From contig JAQGJX010000036.1 of assembly GCA_028290405.1 (NCBI GenBank), positions 1 to 49,153 of the forward strand: a DNA stretch of 49,153 nucleotides, given 5' to 3'. This DNA comes from Hyphomicrobiales bacterium (GTDB taxonomy: Bacteria; Pseudomonadota; Alphaproteobacteria; Rhizobiales; Beijerinckiaceae). Positions 1-7,633 of this stretch are shown here, one piece after another. Under the pieces are notes generated by a model. That model had not been told where the DNA came from, did not search any database, and worked only from the letters and a program-made list of their open reading frames with translations. A program made the translations under genes and the position numbers. Position 1 is the first letter of the stretch, and each line of letters starts with the position of its first letter.

Positions 1-62
1 AGTGACAGGCTGATCAAGATGCGCGGCGAACGAAGACTAAGCCGCAATCAATTTTATTTGTA

Positions 63-98
63 ATTAGTGTACAATCGTAAAGAATGGCGTACACTAGT
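63..98. promoter_or_regulatory. Inverted repeat, candidate operator
   Basis: The arms ATTAGTGTAC (63-72) and GTACACTAGT (89-98) are inverted repeats with one mismatch, separated by 16 bases. The left arm overlaps TACAAT (70-75), which resembles a -10 element. The repeat lies about 60 bases upstream of the first gene, in the most AT-rich part of this end of the window. A dimeric repressor site is the simplest reading. No regulator gene is adjacent within the window, so this is inferred from symmetry alone. Confidence 0.4.
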
Positions 99-159
99 AA
101 TGCCCAGGGGGCGCAAAACCTGCGCGCGCCGCGTCACGGACTTCTGCCGGAGAACGGCC

Positions 160-471
160 ATGAAGCTCTTTGCATGCGCATCCACAATCGTGCTCGCAAG
201 CCTTGCTCCTGCGCAGCTTAACGCGCAAGCGCCTCCCGCCGCCGACCACGCTCTCGCGGCTGACGACGAGATCGACGTGCGCGCCTTCATGGCGCCGGGC
301 GTACCCGAGCACGAGAGAAACGCAGCATTGCGAAAGCTCTGGCTTTCAGGCGCTTTTCTTCGCTCTCATGTCGCGTCGCCGGCGGACGATATCGCCAATC
401 AGGAGGAGACCGAAAGAACCATTGAACGAACGGCCGGCGCCAATGCGCTGGCTTCGCGAACAAAGCCGTGA
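160..471 (+). CDS. Small exported DUF3306-like protein
   Basis: A 103-residue protein with an N-terminal signal peptide (about residues 1-21, hydrophobic core after MKLFACAS). After the signal comes a segment with the look of the DUF3306 family: an acidic stretch, then AFMAPGVPEHERNAALRKLW, then an Asp pair. I chose ATG 160 because GGAG (149-152) sits 7 bases upstream and because it exposes the signal peptide. DUF3306 proteins usually accompany DUF3305 and formate dehydrogenase genes, which are absent here. The next gene is another small exported protein 41 bases downstream, probably in the same operon. Function is unknown. The family match is by eye and moderate. Confidence 0.6.
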   Translation: MKLFACASTIVLASLAPAQLNAQAPPAADHALAADDEIDVRAFMAPGVPEHERNAALRKLWLSGAFLRSHVASPADDIANQEETERTIERTAGANALASRTKP

Positions 472-512
472 ATCCGCATCAGCCTGTCTCACACGTGTCA
501 TGGAGACGCCAG

Positions 513-818
513 ATGTCATGCATTAGCCGTATCGCAGCTATCGCAACTTTCGCCCTTCTCTCCCAAGCGGCGCTCGCCGCGTCGGACGCCTGCAATGCTG
601 GGCCGAGGGAAATGGGCGCCTTCATCGGCGAACGCATTATCCACCAGCTCGACTTGGGCCGCTCCGCAAACGGCGCCTACCCGCAATGGATGGAGCAGAT
701 CCTCGGCGCCCCCGACGTTCAGGCGGAACGGCTTGCGCGCTATTGCGACGCGCACCCGGACGAGACGCTCAGCGCGGCGCTTGAGCAGATGTTCACCCCT
801 GAGAGCGCGGAGCGCTGA
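513..818 (+). CDS. Small exported protein of unknown function
   Basis: A 101-residue protein with a clear signal peptide (residues 1 to about 22, ending Ala-Leu-Ala-Ala). The mature part is about 80 residues, mostly helical by composition, with two cysteines (in DACNAG and RYCDAH) that could form a disulfide. I do not recognise the family; it has the size and layout of small periplasmic HdeA-like proteins, but the resemblance is only general. ATG 513 has GGAG 7 bases upstream. It follows the DUF3306-like gene and precedes a Bug/TctC binding protein by 70 bases. Confidence 0.6.
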   Translation: MSCISRIAAIATFALLSQAALAASDACNAGPREMGAFIGERIIHQLDLGRSANGAYPQWMEQILGAPDVQAERLARYCDAHPDETLSAALEQMFTPESAER

Positions 819-888
819 TCAGCCCCTGAAAGCTGGCGGCCTGTTGCGACTTCGCTTAGGGTCTCCCAAACAGATCAGGGAGAGCCTC

Positions 889-1878
889 ATGAGGAAGATT
901 GCAACCCGCTCGAAGACCCTTGCGGCGCTGGCGCTTTTGACGGTCGCCAGCGCAGCGGCGCCGAACGCCGCGTTCGCGCAATCGCCCGCCCAGCCGATCC
1001 GCATCCTCTATGGATTCGCGGCGGGCAGCGCCGGGGACTTGCTGGCGCGGCTGGTGGCCGAGCGCATGCAGGCCACCCTTGGGCAGAGCGTCGTGGTGGA
1101 GAACCGCGTCGGCGCCTCCGGGCGACTCGCCATCATGGCCATCAAGCAGGGTCCTTCGGACGGCTCGCTTCTCTTCATCAGCCCCAATGGCCCGTTGGCC
1201 ATCACGCCGCTTTACGACGCCAACGTCGGCTACGACCCGGTGGCGGACTTTGCGCCCGTCTCGCAGCTTGTCACGTTCGATTTCTCCCTCGCCATCGCAA
1301 CCAGCATTCCGGCGAAGTCGCTCGCCGAGCTTGTGCCGTGGCTGAAGGCCAACCCGGACAAGGCCGCCTACGGCACGCCCGGCCCGGGCACGAACCTGCA
1401 TTTCATGGGCATCGCGTTCTCGAACGCCGCTGGAACGGCGTTGCGGCCTGTGCACTACAGGGGCTCCGCCCCCGCGCTGAACGACGTGGTGGCCGACCAA
1501 TTGCCAATGATGATCACGCCGCTGTCGGACCAGATCGAGCAATATCGCAACGGGAAGGTGCGCGTGCTGGCGACGGCTGGCGACAAGCGCTCGCAGTTCG
1601 CCCCCGAAGTGCCCACGTTCCAGGAAGCTGGCTTCAACGTGCGCGCCAACGGCTGGTATTCGGCCTTCGCGTCCTCCCGCACCCCGAAGGAGACGATCGA
1701 TCGTCTGAACAAGGCGATGGTGGAGGCGGTCAACACGCCGGCCGTCAAGCAGCGGCTGGAATCTATCGCCTTCGAGACCACCGGCACGAGCCCGGACGCT
1801 CTGAAGCAGGCGCTGGCCCGGGAGATCGAGACATGGACGCCCATCGTGAAGGCGTCAGGCTACAAGCCGGTCGAGTGA
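889..1878 (+). CDS. Bug/TctC-family periplasmic solute-binding protein
   Basis: A 329-residue exported binding protein of the tripartite tricarboxylate transporter (Bug/TctC) family. Such proteins typically bind carboxylates or related small acids in the periplasm and deliver them to a TctA/TctB membrane pair. The signal peptide ends near AFA-QS (about residue 31). Family hallmarks are PIRILYGFAAGSAGD, VVENRVGASG, and the late EVPTFQEAGF segment. ATG 889 has AGGGAGAG directly upstream. No tctA or tctB is present in the window, so this is an orphan receptor. The acyl-CoA genes that follow convergently on the other strand may use the imported acid, which is inference only. Confidence 0.9.
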   Translation: MRKIATRSKTLAALALLTVASAAAPNAAFAQSPAQPIRILYGFAAGSAGDLLARLVAERMQATLGQSVVVENRVGASGRLAIMAIKQGPSDGSLLFISPNGPLAITPLYDANVGYDPVADFAPVSQLVTFDFSLAIATSIPAKSLAELVPWLKANPDKAAYGTPGPGTNLHFMGIAFSNAAGTALRPVHYRGSAPALNDVVADQLPMMITPLSDQIEQYRNGKVRVLATAGDKRSQFAPEVPTFQEAGFNVRANGWYSAFASSRTPKETIDRLNKAMVEAVNTPAVKQRLESIAFETTGTSPDALKQALAREIETWTPIVKASGYKPVE

Positions 1879-1900
1879 GCGCAAGCGCTCCTTGAAACGC

Positions 1901-1928
1901 GCATGGCCGGGTTGCGGCCCGGCCATGC
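1901..1928. terminator. Bidirectional terminator-like hairpin
   Basis: An 11-bp perfect stem GCATGGCCGGG/CCCGGCCATGC with a 6-base loop, placed between the binding-protein gene ending at 1878 and the minus-strand gene ending at 1971. It is followed on the plus strand by a short T-rich stretch (TCTTT). Confidence 0.6.
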
Positions 1929-1970
1929 GATCTTTCGTCCTGTTCGCCGGTTTGAGCCCGGCGCGGGCGC

Positions 1971-2399
1971 TCAGCTGCGGTCCGGCTCGAACATGAGCAG
2001 GTGCGTGCCGTTCGACAGCGGATGCCAGTAAGGCTTGACCCGCATGCCGATCTTCATCTCCTCGACCGTGCAGTTCACCATGTTGGCCATCACGTTCACG
2101 CCTTCGTCGAGCATGACGACGGCGATGAAGAACGGCTCATGGCCCTGGAAGGGCGGGCGGGCGCGACGCGCGATGGTGAACGAGTAGATCTCGCCCTTGC
2201 CGGAGACCTCGCGCCATTCCAGATGGCGCTTGCCCGTGTAGATGCTCGTGGCGCGCGGGTAGAACTGGTACTTGCCCACGTCCGTGTCGTACTGGATCAC
2301 GAGGCGCTTTTCGCGCGTGGCGTCCCAGTAGGGCTTGGAGAACGAGCGCCACTTCGGCGGTTCGCGGTCGATGCCGCGCGTATCGTTGATCTGCGTCAT
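1971..2399 (-). CDS. DUF35 OB-fold protein without zinc-ribbon cysteines
   Basis: A 142-residue protein of the DUF35 (ChsH2-type) acyl-CoA-associated family, which normally forms a complex with a thiolase-like or acyl-CoA partner. The N-terminal helix (PPKWRSFSKPYWDATREKRL) and OB-fold core (GKGEIYSFTI, FFIAVVMLDEGVNVMANM) are recognisable. The rubredoxin-like zinc ribbon should hold four cysteines before YPRATS. Here there are none; the only cysteine is in MVNCTVEE. Start 2399 is preferred because GAGGG lies 5 bases upstream. An alternative ATG at 2411 overlaps the thiolase stop. The gene directly follows the thiolase-like gene, the usual partner. Confidence 0.85.
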   Translation of the reverse strand: MTQINDTRGIDREPPKWRSFSKPYWDATREKRLVIQYDTDVGKYQFYPRATSIYTGKRHLEWREVSGKGEIYSFTIARRARPPFQGHEPFFIAVVMLDEGVNVMANMVNCTVEEMKIGMRVKPYWHPLSNGTHLLMFEPDRS

Positions 2400-2407
2400 C
2401 TCAACCC

Positions 2408-3580
2408 TCATCCGTTCGGCGTCAGCACCATCACCACGCTGGAATTCCAGTTCCGCGCGTAGGGGATGCCGCCAATGCCCGTGACCACGGCGTTGCTCGT
2501 ATTCGTGACCTGGCGCCGGCCTGCTTCGCCAAAGAGCTGGCGCACGGCCTCGATGAGGTTCGTGCCGCCGCCCGCAAGGCCCGCCTGCCCGGCGGAGATC
2601 TGCCCGCCGCCGGTGTTCAGCGGCAGGTCGCCGTTGAAGTTGAAGTCGTGCTCGCGGATGAAGTCGCAGCCTTGCCCCTGCTTGCAGAAGCCCAGCATCT
2701 CCATCTGGATCATCATGGCGATGATGAAGTCGTCGTACGGATGGAACGACGCGATGTCCTTCGCGCTGATCCCCGCCTGCGCGAAGGCCTTCTGGCCCGC
2801 GGGCATATGGCCGGTTTCGGTGACGTCGACGATGGCCTCGCTGGCGCGATAGGTCGTGCGCTCGCCGTAGCCCACCGGCACGACGATCTTGTTGAGGCCC
2901 TTGCGCGCCGCGTTCTTCTTGCTGGTGACCAGCAGGCCGCTCGCGCCGTCGCACACCATCACGCTGTCGAGCAGGCGCACGGGATCGGCGATCATGCGCG
3001 AGTTGAGGTAATCGTCGATGGTGATCGGCTTGCGCAGCTTTTCCACCGCGTTCTCGTTCAGCACCGCTCCGTTGCGCTGCGCCACTGCGAGCTTGCCGAG
3101 CATCGCGTAATCGAGGCCGAACTGGTGCTCATAGCGGTTGCTGATGAACCCGAACGACGTCGGCGGCCCCAGAAGCCCCTGCGGCACAGTCCATTCACCC
3201 TGGAAGTGGCGCTGGCGCTGGTTGGATTCGGCCGCCTGCGTATCGGCGTAAAGGCACAGCACCGTGGTGCAGAGACCCGCGTCGATGGCGATGGCGGCGC
3301 GCGCGAGCGCGCCCGTAGGCGAGCAGCCGCCGATGTCCACCGTCTGGCAGAAGTCGACTTCCAGCGCGAGCTGGTCGGCGGTCGCCTGCGACCAGAAATT
3401 GTTGCCCGCTCCGGTCATCGAGGACGACAGGATAAGCCCGTCGATCTCGCCCTTTTCGAAGCCCGTCTTCTCCAGCAGCGACTCAAGAATGTCGGCGCCA
3501 AGCTCCCAGACGTCGCGATCGCTTTTCTCAACGATCTTCGTTTCGGCGAATCCGACGATCGCCGTATCGCGCATGCCCAT
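2408..3580 (-). CDS. Thiolase-like protein (SCP-x/lipid-transfer type)
   Basis: A 390-residue thiolase-superfamily protein of the type that pairs with DUF35 proteins in acyl-CoA chain cleavage or condensation. It starts MRDTAIVGFAET, typical of this class. Cys86 in IGGCSPTGA sits at the nucleophile position, and a His lies in ASFHPYDDF. The C-terminal block reads NTGGGQISAGQAGLAGG, where a canonical thiolase has GHP with its catalytic His, so standard thiolytic chemistry is doubtful. GGAGG lies 4 bases upstream of ATG 3580. It is in a minus-strand operon with an enoyl-CoA hydratase and an acyl-CoA synthetase upstream. Confidence 0.85.
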   Translation of the reverse strand: MGMRDTAIVGFAETKIVEKSDRDVWELGADILESLLEKTGFEKGEIDGLILSSSMTGAGNNFWSQATADQLALEVDFCQTVDIGGCSPTGALARAAIAIDAGLCTTVLCLYADTQAAESNQRQRHFQGEWTVPQGLLGPPTSFGFISNRYEHQFGLDYAMLGKLAVAQRNGAVLNENAVEKLRKPITIDDYLNSRMIADPVRLLDSVMVCDGASGLLVTSKKNAARKGLNKIVVPVGYGERTTYRASEAIVDVTETGHMPAGQKAFAQAGISAKDIASFHPYDDFIIAMMIQMEMLGFCKQGQGCDFIREHDFNFNGDLPLNTGGGQISAGQAGLAGGGTNLIEAVRQLFGEAGRRQVTNTSNAVVTGIGGIPYARNWNSSVVMVLTPNG

Positions 3581-3628
3581 CGCGTCCTCCTTGACTGCGG
3601 CGGCCTATGGCGCGCCGCATGATTGGTC

Positions 3629-4429
3629 TTACTTTTCGTCGCCGGACTTGCCGGGCTCGACAAGCCGGTCCGCGCGCTTCTCGACGAACGCCTGCAGGCG
3701 ATCGTAGCTCTGGTCGCTGCTCACGGCGGCGCTGATCAGCGTCTCCATGAACAGGCCGTCGTCGTGGGAGGCGTCGTTGACGCGCGGCAGGCAGGACGAC
3801 ACGGCCCAGTTGGTGAGCGGCGCGTTCTGGGCGATGCGGGCCGCAAGCGACTTGGCGCGATCCAGCGCGGTCCCGGCGGGCACCACGTACTGGCACAGGT
3901 TGTTGCGCTCGCCTTCGGCGGCCGTCAGCACCCGGCCCGTGAGCATGAGGTCGGCCATGCGCGCATAACCCAGCAGGCGCTGGATGCGCACGGAACCGCC
4001 GCCGCCCACGAAGATGCCGCGCTGGCCTTCCGGGAGGGCGAAGAACGTCGTCTCGTCGGCCACGCGCACATGCGCCGCGGTGGCGATTTCGAGCCCGCCG
4101 CCGATGCAGGCGCCATGCAGAGCGGCGACCCACGGAATGCCGCCGCGCGCCATGGTGTCGAGCGTGGGATGCCAGTGGCCGCGGCGCTTGCGGCGCAGGT
4201 TCGGGTCCTGCTTGATCCACGTCATCGCTTCCGCGAGGTCGAGGCCGGCGGAGAAGTTGCCGCCGTGGCCGAAGATGACGCCGCACTTGGCTTCGTCGTT
4301 GGCCTTGGTCAGCGCCGCCCGCAACTGGCGGTTGGTTTCGTCGTTCACCGCGTTGCGCTTGGCGGGACGGTTGAGGCCCACGAGGGCGATGTCGCCCTCA
4401 AGTTCGTAAGTAACGAGAATATCGCTCAT
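3629..4429 (-). CDS. Enoyl-CoA hydratase/isomerase (crotonase) family protein
   Basis: A 266-residue crotonase-fold enzyme acting on acyl-CoA thioesters. The oxyanion-hole segments are GGNFSAGLDL (about 56-65) and GACIGGGLEI (about 106-115). Glu114 and Glu134 (in LPEGQRG) occupy the two positions used for water activation in enoyl-CoA hydratases, so hydratase activity is plausible. A glycine run (VGGGGSVRI) follows the second Glu. Length is normal for the family. It lies 48 bases upstream of the thiolase-like gene and 33 bases downstream of the acyl-CoA synthetase, all on the minus strand. The substrate cannot be told from sequence. Confidence 0.9.
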   Translation of the reverse strand: MSDILVTYELEGDIALVGLNRPAKRNAVNDETNRQLRAALTKANDEAKCGVIFGHGGNFSAGLDLAEAMTWIKQDPNLRRKRRGHWHPTLDTMARGGIPWVAALHGACIGGGLEIATAAHVRVADETTFFALPEGQRGIFVGGGGSVRIQRLLGYARMADLMLTGRVLTAAEGERNNLCQYVVPAGTALDRAKSLAARIAQNAPLTNWAVSSCLPRVNDASHDDGLFMETLISAAVSSDQSYDRLQAFVEKRADRLVEPGKSGDEK

Positions 4430-4462
4430 GAGTGTAATCCTTGAAGTTTGATAACTAAGGCG

Positions 4463-6610
4463 TCATTCGCCAAGCACGATCAGGGCGTCGAGCGCCGTGA
4501 CGCCCTCGCCCTTGGGATGAGCGACAAGCGGGTTGATGTCGACCTCGACGATCTGCGGATTGGCGCTCATCAAGCGGCCGATCTGCGCGGCCGTGCGGGC
4601 CACGGCCTCGACGTCCACGGCGGGCGTGCCCCGGAAGCCGTCGAGCAGTTTCGCGGTCTTCAACTGGCGCAGCTCCGCGACGATATCGGCCTCCGACAGG
4701 TCCGGCGGCAGCAGGCGCACGTCGCCCAGCGCTTCGATGAGCACGCCCCCGAGACCGACGACCACGACGGGCCCCCAGCGCGGATCGCGCTTGGCGCCCA
4801 CGACCAGCTCAAGCCCCTTCTTCGACATTTTCTCCACGAGCACGCCGTCGAGCGCCAGGCCCGGCTGGGCGCGCGCGACGTTGTCCTGCAGGGTCTTCCA
4901 GGCCGTGCGCACGGCGGCTTCGTCGGCGACGTTCAGCAGCACGCCGCCCGCTTCCGTCTTGTGCGCCAGCTTGGCGGCCTGCGCCTTCATGGCGACCGGG
5001 AAGCCGACGCGGGCCGCCATGGCGACCGCTTCGTCGACGTTCCGCGCCAGTCCGCCGTCGGGCGTCTTCACGCCCAGCGCGCGCAGCGCCTCCTTGCCGA
5101 GCCACTCGGGCTGCGCCCCTGGGCCGAACGCCGGCAGGCCCGAGACGGGCTCGGCGTTCGCCTTGGCGCGCGCCGAGCGCTCAAGCGCGCGGCCGTAGAA
5201 CGTCACGCGCGCCATGGCCCGCATGCTGCGCTCCGCCGAGCGCGAGATGATGATGCGATGCTGGCGCGCCAGTTCGACGAACTCGGGCGCAAGCGGCGAG
5301 CGGTCGCCGAGGATAGAGAACACCACCGGCTTGGTGTTGCCCTCCATGGCCTTGATGAGCGCGTTCAGATAGCCCAGCGCCTGCGCGGGCGGGCCCACCG
5401 TGATGGAGATCACGAGGCTGCCGAGCGCCGGATCGTCGAGGATCGCCTTCGGGCCAAGACGCATGAGATCGGGCTGCCACACAGGGGCGGTCGTGAGGTC
5501 GAGCGGATTGCGCGGCGTCGCGAACGACGGCAGGTGCTTGCGCATTTCCTCCGCGATGTGCGGCGACATCGGCGGGGCCTCGAGGCCGAGCTCTTCCAGG
5601 AAGTCGTGCGCGATGGCGCAGAACGCGCCCGAAAAGGTCACGAAGCCGGGCCCCTTGGTGGGGGCGGCGGGGTAGCGGGCGAGGATCTCCGCTGCGTCGA
5701 TCAGCTCGTCGATGGTGTCGATGAACATGATGCCCGCATGGGTCACCAGCGTGCGCATGACGGCGTGGTCGCCCGCGAGCGCGCCGGTGTGCGACTGCAC
5801 GGCCTCGCGCGCCTGCGCGCCGCGGCCAGGATGCATCATCATGACCGGCTTGCCGGCCGCGCGCGCCCGGCGCGCCGCCGCGAGGAAGGCCTCCGGCTCG
5901 CGCACTTCTTCGACGTAGACGATGATGACGCTGGTGGTCTTGTCCTGCGCCAGGAAGTCCACGAAGTCGGCAAGGCCGATGCCCGCTTCGTTGCCGGTCG
6001 AAATCGTGTAGGACACCGGCAGGTCGCGCTGGTCCAGCCCCATGCGGATGTGGGACATGAGCCCGCCGCTCTGGGAAATGATGGCGGTCGCGGGATCGCG
6101 GCCCGCGCTCACCTTGGGTATCTTGAGCGCCGAGACGAAGCCCGCCCCGAAGGCGTCCACGTAATTGGTGTAGCCAAGGCAGTTCGGGCCCAGCAGCGCC
6201 ACGCCCCCGTCGCGGGCGATGGCGGCCAGTTCGTCCTGCTTCTCGCGTTCGCCGACTTCCGCGAAGCCGGACGCGAAGCTCACGACGGCGCGGACCTTGC
6301 GGCGCACGCAGGCTTCCATGGCTTCCTTCACGCCCGCCGCCGGCAGGGTGAAGATCGCAAGATCCACGCCTTCCGGCAGGTCGTCCACCTGCGTCAGCAC
6401 GGGGCGGCCGTCGATCTCGCCGCCGCTGCGGCCCACGAGATAGATGTCGCCGGAATAGTCGTTCATCACGAGGTTGGCGAGCGCATTGAGGCTCGCGGAG
6501 CCCTTCTTCGACGACACGCCGATGATCGCGACCGACTTCGGCCGCACGAAATATTCCACCGCGGCGGCCCCACGGATGGCGCGCTCCGCAGCATTCGGTA
6601 CCTGGTTCAT
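4463..6610 (-). CDS. ADP-forming acyl-CoA synthetase, fused alpha-beta
   Basis: A 715-residue NDP-forming acyl-CoA synthetase, which makes acyl-CoA from acid, CoA and ATP through a phosphohistidine. The order is: CoA-binding Rossmann domain (about 20-145, PKSVAIIGVSSKKGS), ligase CoA domains (about 150-460) with the phosphorylated His274 in QSHTGALAGD, and a C-terminal ATP-grasp domain (about 490-715) with FPVAMKAQAAKLAHKTEAGG. The length is that of the fused form. No acetyltransferase (Pat-like) domain is attached. As first gene of the minus-strand run it would activate the acid that the following hydratase and thiolase-like enzymes process. Substrate unknown. Confidence 0.9.
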   Translation of the reverse strand: MNQVPNAAERAIRGAAAVEYFVRPKSVAIIGVSSKKGSASLNALANLVMNDYSGDIYLVGRSGGEIDGRPVLTQVDDLPEGVDLAIFTLPAAGVKEAMEACVRRKVRAVVSFASGFAEVGEREKQDELAAIARDGGVALLGPNCLGYTNYVDAFGAGFVSALKIPKVSAGRDPATAIISQSGGLMSHIRMGLDQRDLPVSYTISTGNEAGIGLADFVDFLAQDKTTSVIIVYVEEVREPEAFLAAARRARAAGKPVMMMHPGRGAQAREAVQSHTGALAGDHAVMRTLVTHAGIMFIDTIDELIDAAEILARYPAAPTKGPGFVTFSGAFCAIAHDFLEELGLEAPPMSPHIAEEMRKHLPSFATPRNPLDLTTAPVWQPDLMRLGPKAILDDPALGSLVISITVGPPAQALGYLNALIKAMEGNTKPVVFSILGDRSPLAPEFVELARQHRIIISRSAERSMRAMARVTFYGRALERSARAKANAEPVSGLPAFGPGAQPEWLGKEALRALGVKTPDGGLARNVDEAVAMAARVGFPVAMKAQAAKLAHKTEAGGVLLNVADEAAVRTAWKTLQDNVARAQPGLALDGVLVEKMSKKGLELVVGAKRDPRWGPVVVVGLGGVLIEALGDVRLLPPDLSEADIVAELRQLKTAKLLDGFRGTPAVDVEAVARTAAQIGRLMSANPQIVEVDINPLVAHPKGEGVTALDALIVLGE

Positions 6611-6792
6611 CGACGTTCCTTCGGCGTTTCCAGAATCGTTTTGTGTTCGGGCGTGAATGCGCCGGCGGACAAGAGCCCCGCCGGCGCCGAGATGACAGCG
6701 ACCCTGATGTTATTGAGCGATTGGCGCGCTGGCAATGGGCAGCTTGTGGATCGCTGCGGAAGAAGCCACGCGTTCAGCACTCTCGAACGCCG

Positions 6793-7041
6793 CTACCGGC
6801 GCGGAGCCTGCGACAGTCCCGCGGCGACGATCTCGTCTATGTGGCGCCCGCAGCCCACGCAGACCTGGTCCGCGCCGAGCCGGCACACGTTTACGCACGG
6901 GGACGGAGCCGCAGGAACCGGGTTTGTCCCTGGCGCGGCCCGCTCGCTCTCATTCGTGGTGTGATCCGGCACGCCCGCCCCGCTGGTCAATGGCCGACGC
7001 CTCATGCGGCTGCGGCGCATTCCTACACGATCTATGCGCAC
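6793..7041 (-). CDS. DUF1289 (Cys-rich Fe-S/Zn motif) small protein
   Basis: The motif SPCVNVCRLG...CVGCGRHIDEI matches the DUF1289 family, whose four cysteines probably bind a metal or Fe-S cluster. Function is unknown. The reading frame ends 13 residues after this motif, earlier than many members. Another frame (6710-6898) continues with FESAERVAS, which looks a little like the family tail, so a frameshift is possible but not shown. The N-terminal boundary is uncertain: ATG 7041 gives 82 residues with a basic, non-conserved start. In-frame GTG or TTG codons further in would give about 55-65. It lies divergent to the molybdenum hydroxylase genes. Confidence 0.65.
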   Translation of the reverse strand: MRIDRVGMRRSRMRRRPLTSGAGVPDHTTNESERAAPGTNPVPAAPSPCVNVCRLGADQVCVGCGRHIDEIVAAGLSQAPRR

Positions 7042-7167
7042 GCCCCAAGGCCGACCGCCCCTTGCCCCCGTTCATTCATCGTGAACGAGACTGGACGGCG
7101 GCGCGGAATCCAAGCATGATCACAGCCGATTGTGGAAGGACCCCAGAGTCCGCCAGGGAGGAATTTC

Positions 7168-7623
7168 ATGGCCAAAATAGAGCTGAGCGTAAACGGGAAG
7201 ACCCACGCCATCGAGGCGGATGCGGACATGCCGTTGCTCTACGCGCTGCGGGGGGACCTCGGGCTCAACAATCCGAAGTTCGGCTGCGGCCTCGCCCAGT
7301 GCGGCGCCTGCACGGTGCTGGTGGACGGCCAGCCGGTGCGCTCCTGCATCACCCCGGTGGACAGCGTCGGGGCGGGCAAGATCACTACGCTGGCGGGCAT
7401 CAGCGAGGGCAAGGCCAAGAAGGTGCAGGACGCGTTCATCGCCGAGGAAGTGCCCCAGTGCGGCTATTGCCTAAACGGCTGGATGCTGACCGCGGCCGCC
7501 TTCCTCGAAACGACGCCCAAGCCCAACGACGCCCAGATTCGCGAGGCGCTCACGGGCCTCAAGTGCCGCTGCGGCACGCACATGGCCATCATCCGCGCCG
7601 TCAAGCGCGCCGCGTTGGCCTGA
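7168..7623 (+). CDS. [2Fe-2S] subunit of molybdenum hydroxylase (IorA-like)
   Basis: A 151-residue small subunit of the xanthine dehydrogenase/isoquinoline 1-oxidoreductase family, carrying electrons from the molybdenum site through two [2Fe-2S] clusters. The plant-type N-terminal cluster uses Cys40, Cys45, Cys48 and Cys60. The C-terminal cluster uses Cys98, Cys101, Cys133 and Cys135 (QCGYC, KCRCG). ATG 7168 has AGGGAGG 6 bases upstream; the extension upstream of it lacks conservation. The large subunit starts 10 bases after its stop. It has no signal peptide and would be carried out by the Tat signal of its partner. Confidence 0.92.
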   Translation: MAKIELSVNGKTHAIEADADMPLLYALRGDLGLNNPKFGCGLAQCGACTVLVDGQPVRSCITPVDSVGAGKITTLAGISEGKAKKVQDAFIAEEVPQCGYCLNGWMLTAAAFLETTPKPNDAQIREALTGLKCRCGTHMAIIRAVKRAALA

Positions 7624-7633
7624 GGGGATCGCC

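Noticed and set aside
1-159. Tail of an upstream gene or small gene at the window start
   Set aside because: Short open frames exist on both strands, but none has coding character. The stretch looks like an intergenic region with a promoter and operator.
4448-6964. Plus-strand open frame of over 800 codons
   Set aside because: It lies opposite the ADP-forming acyl-CoA synthetase, which has clear domains and motifs. The antisense translation is rich in Arg, His and Ala with no recognisable domain, as expected from GC-rich codon bias.
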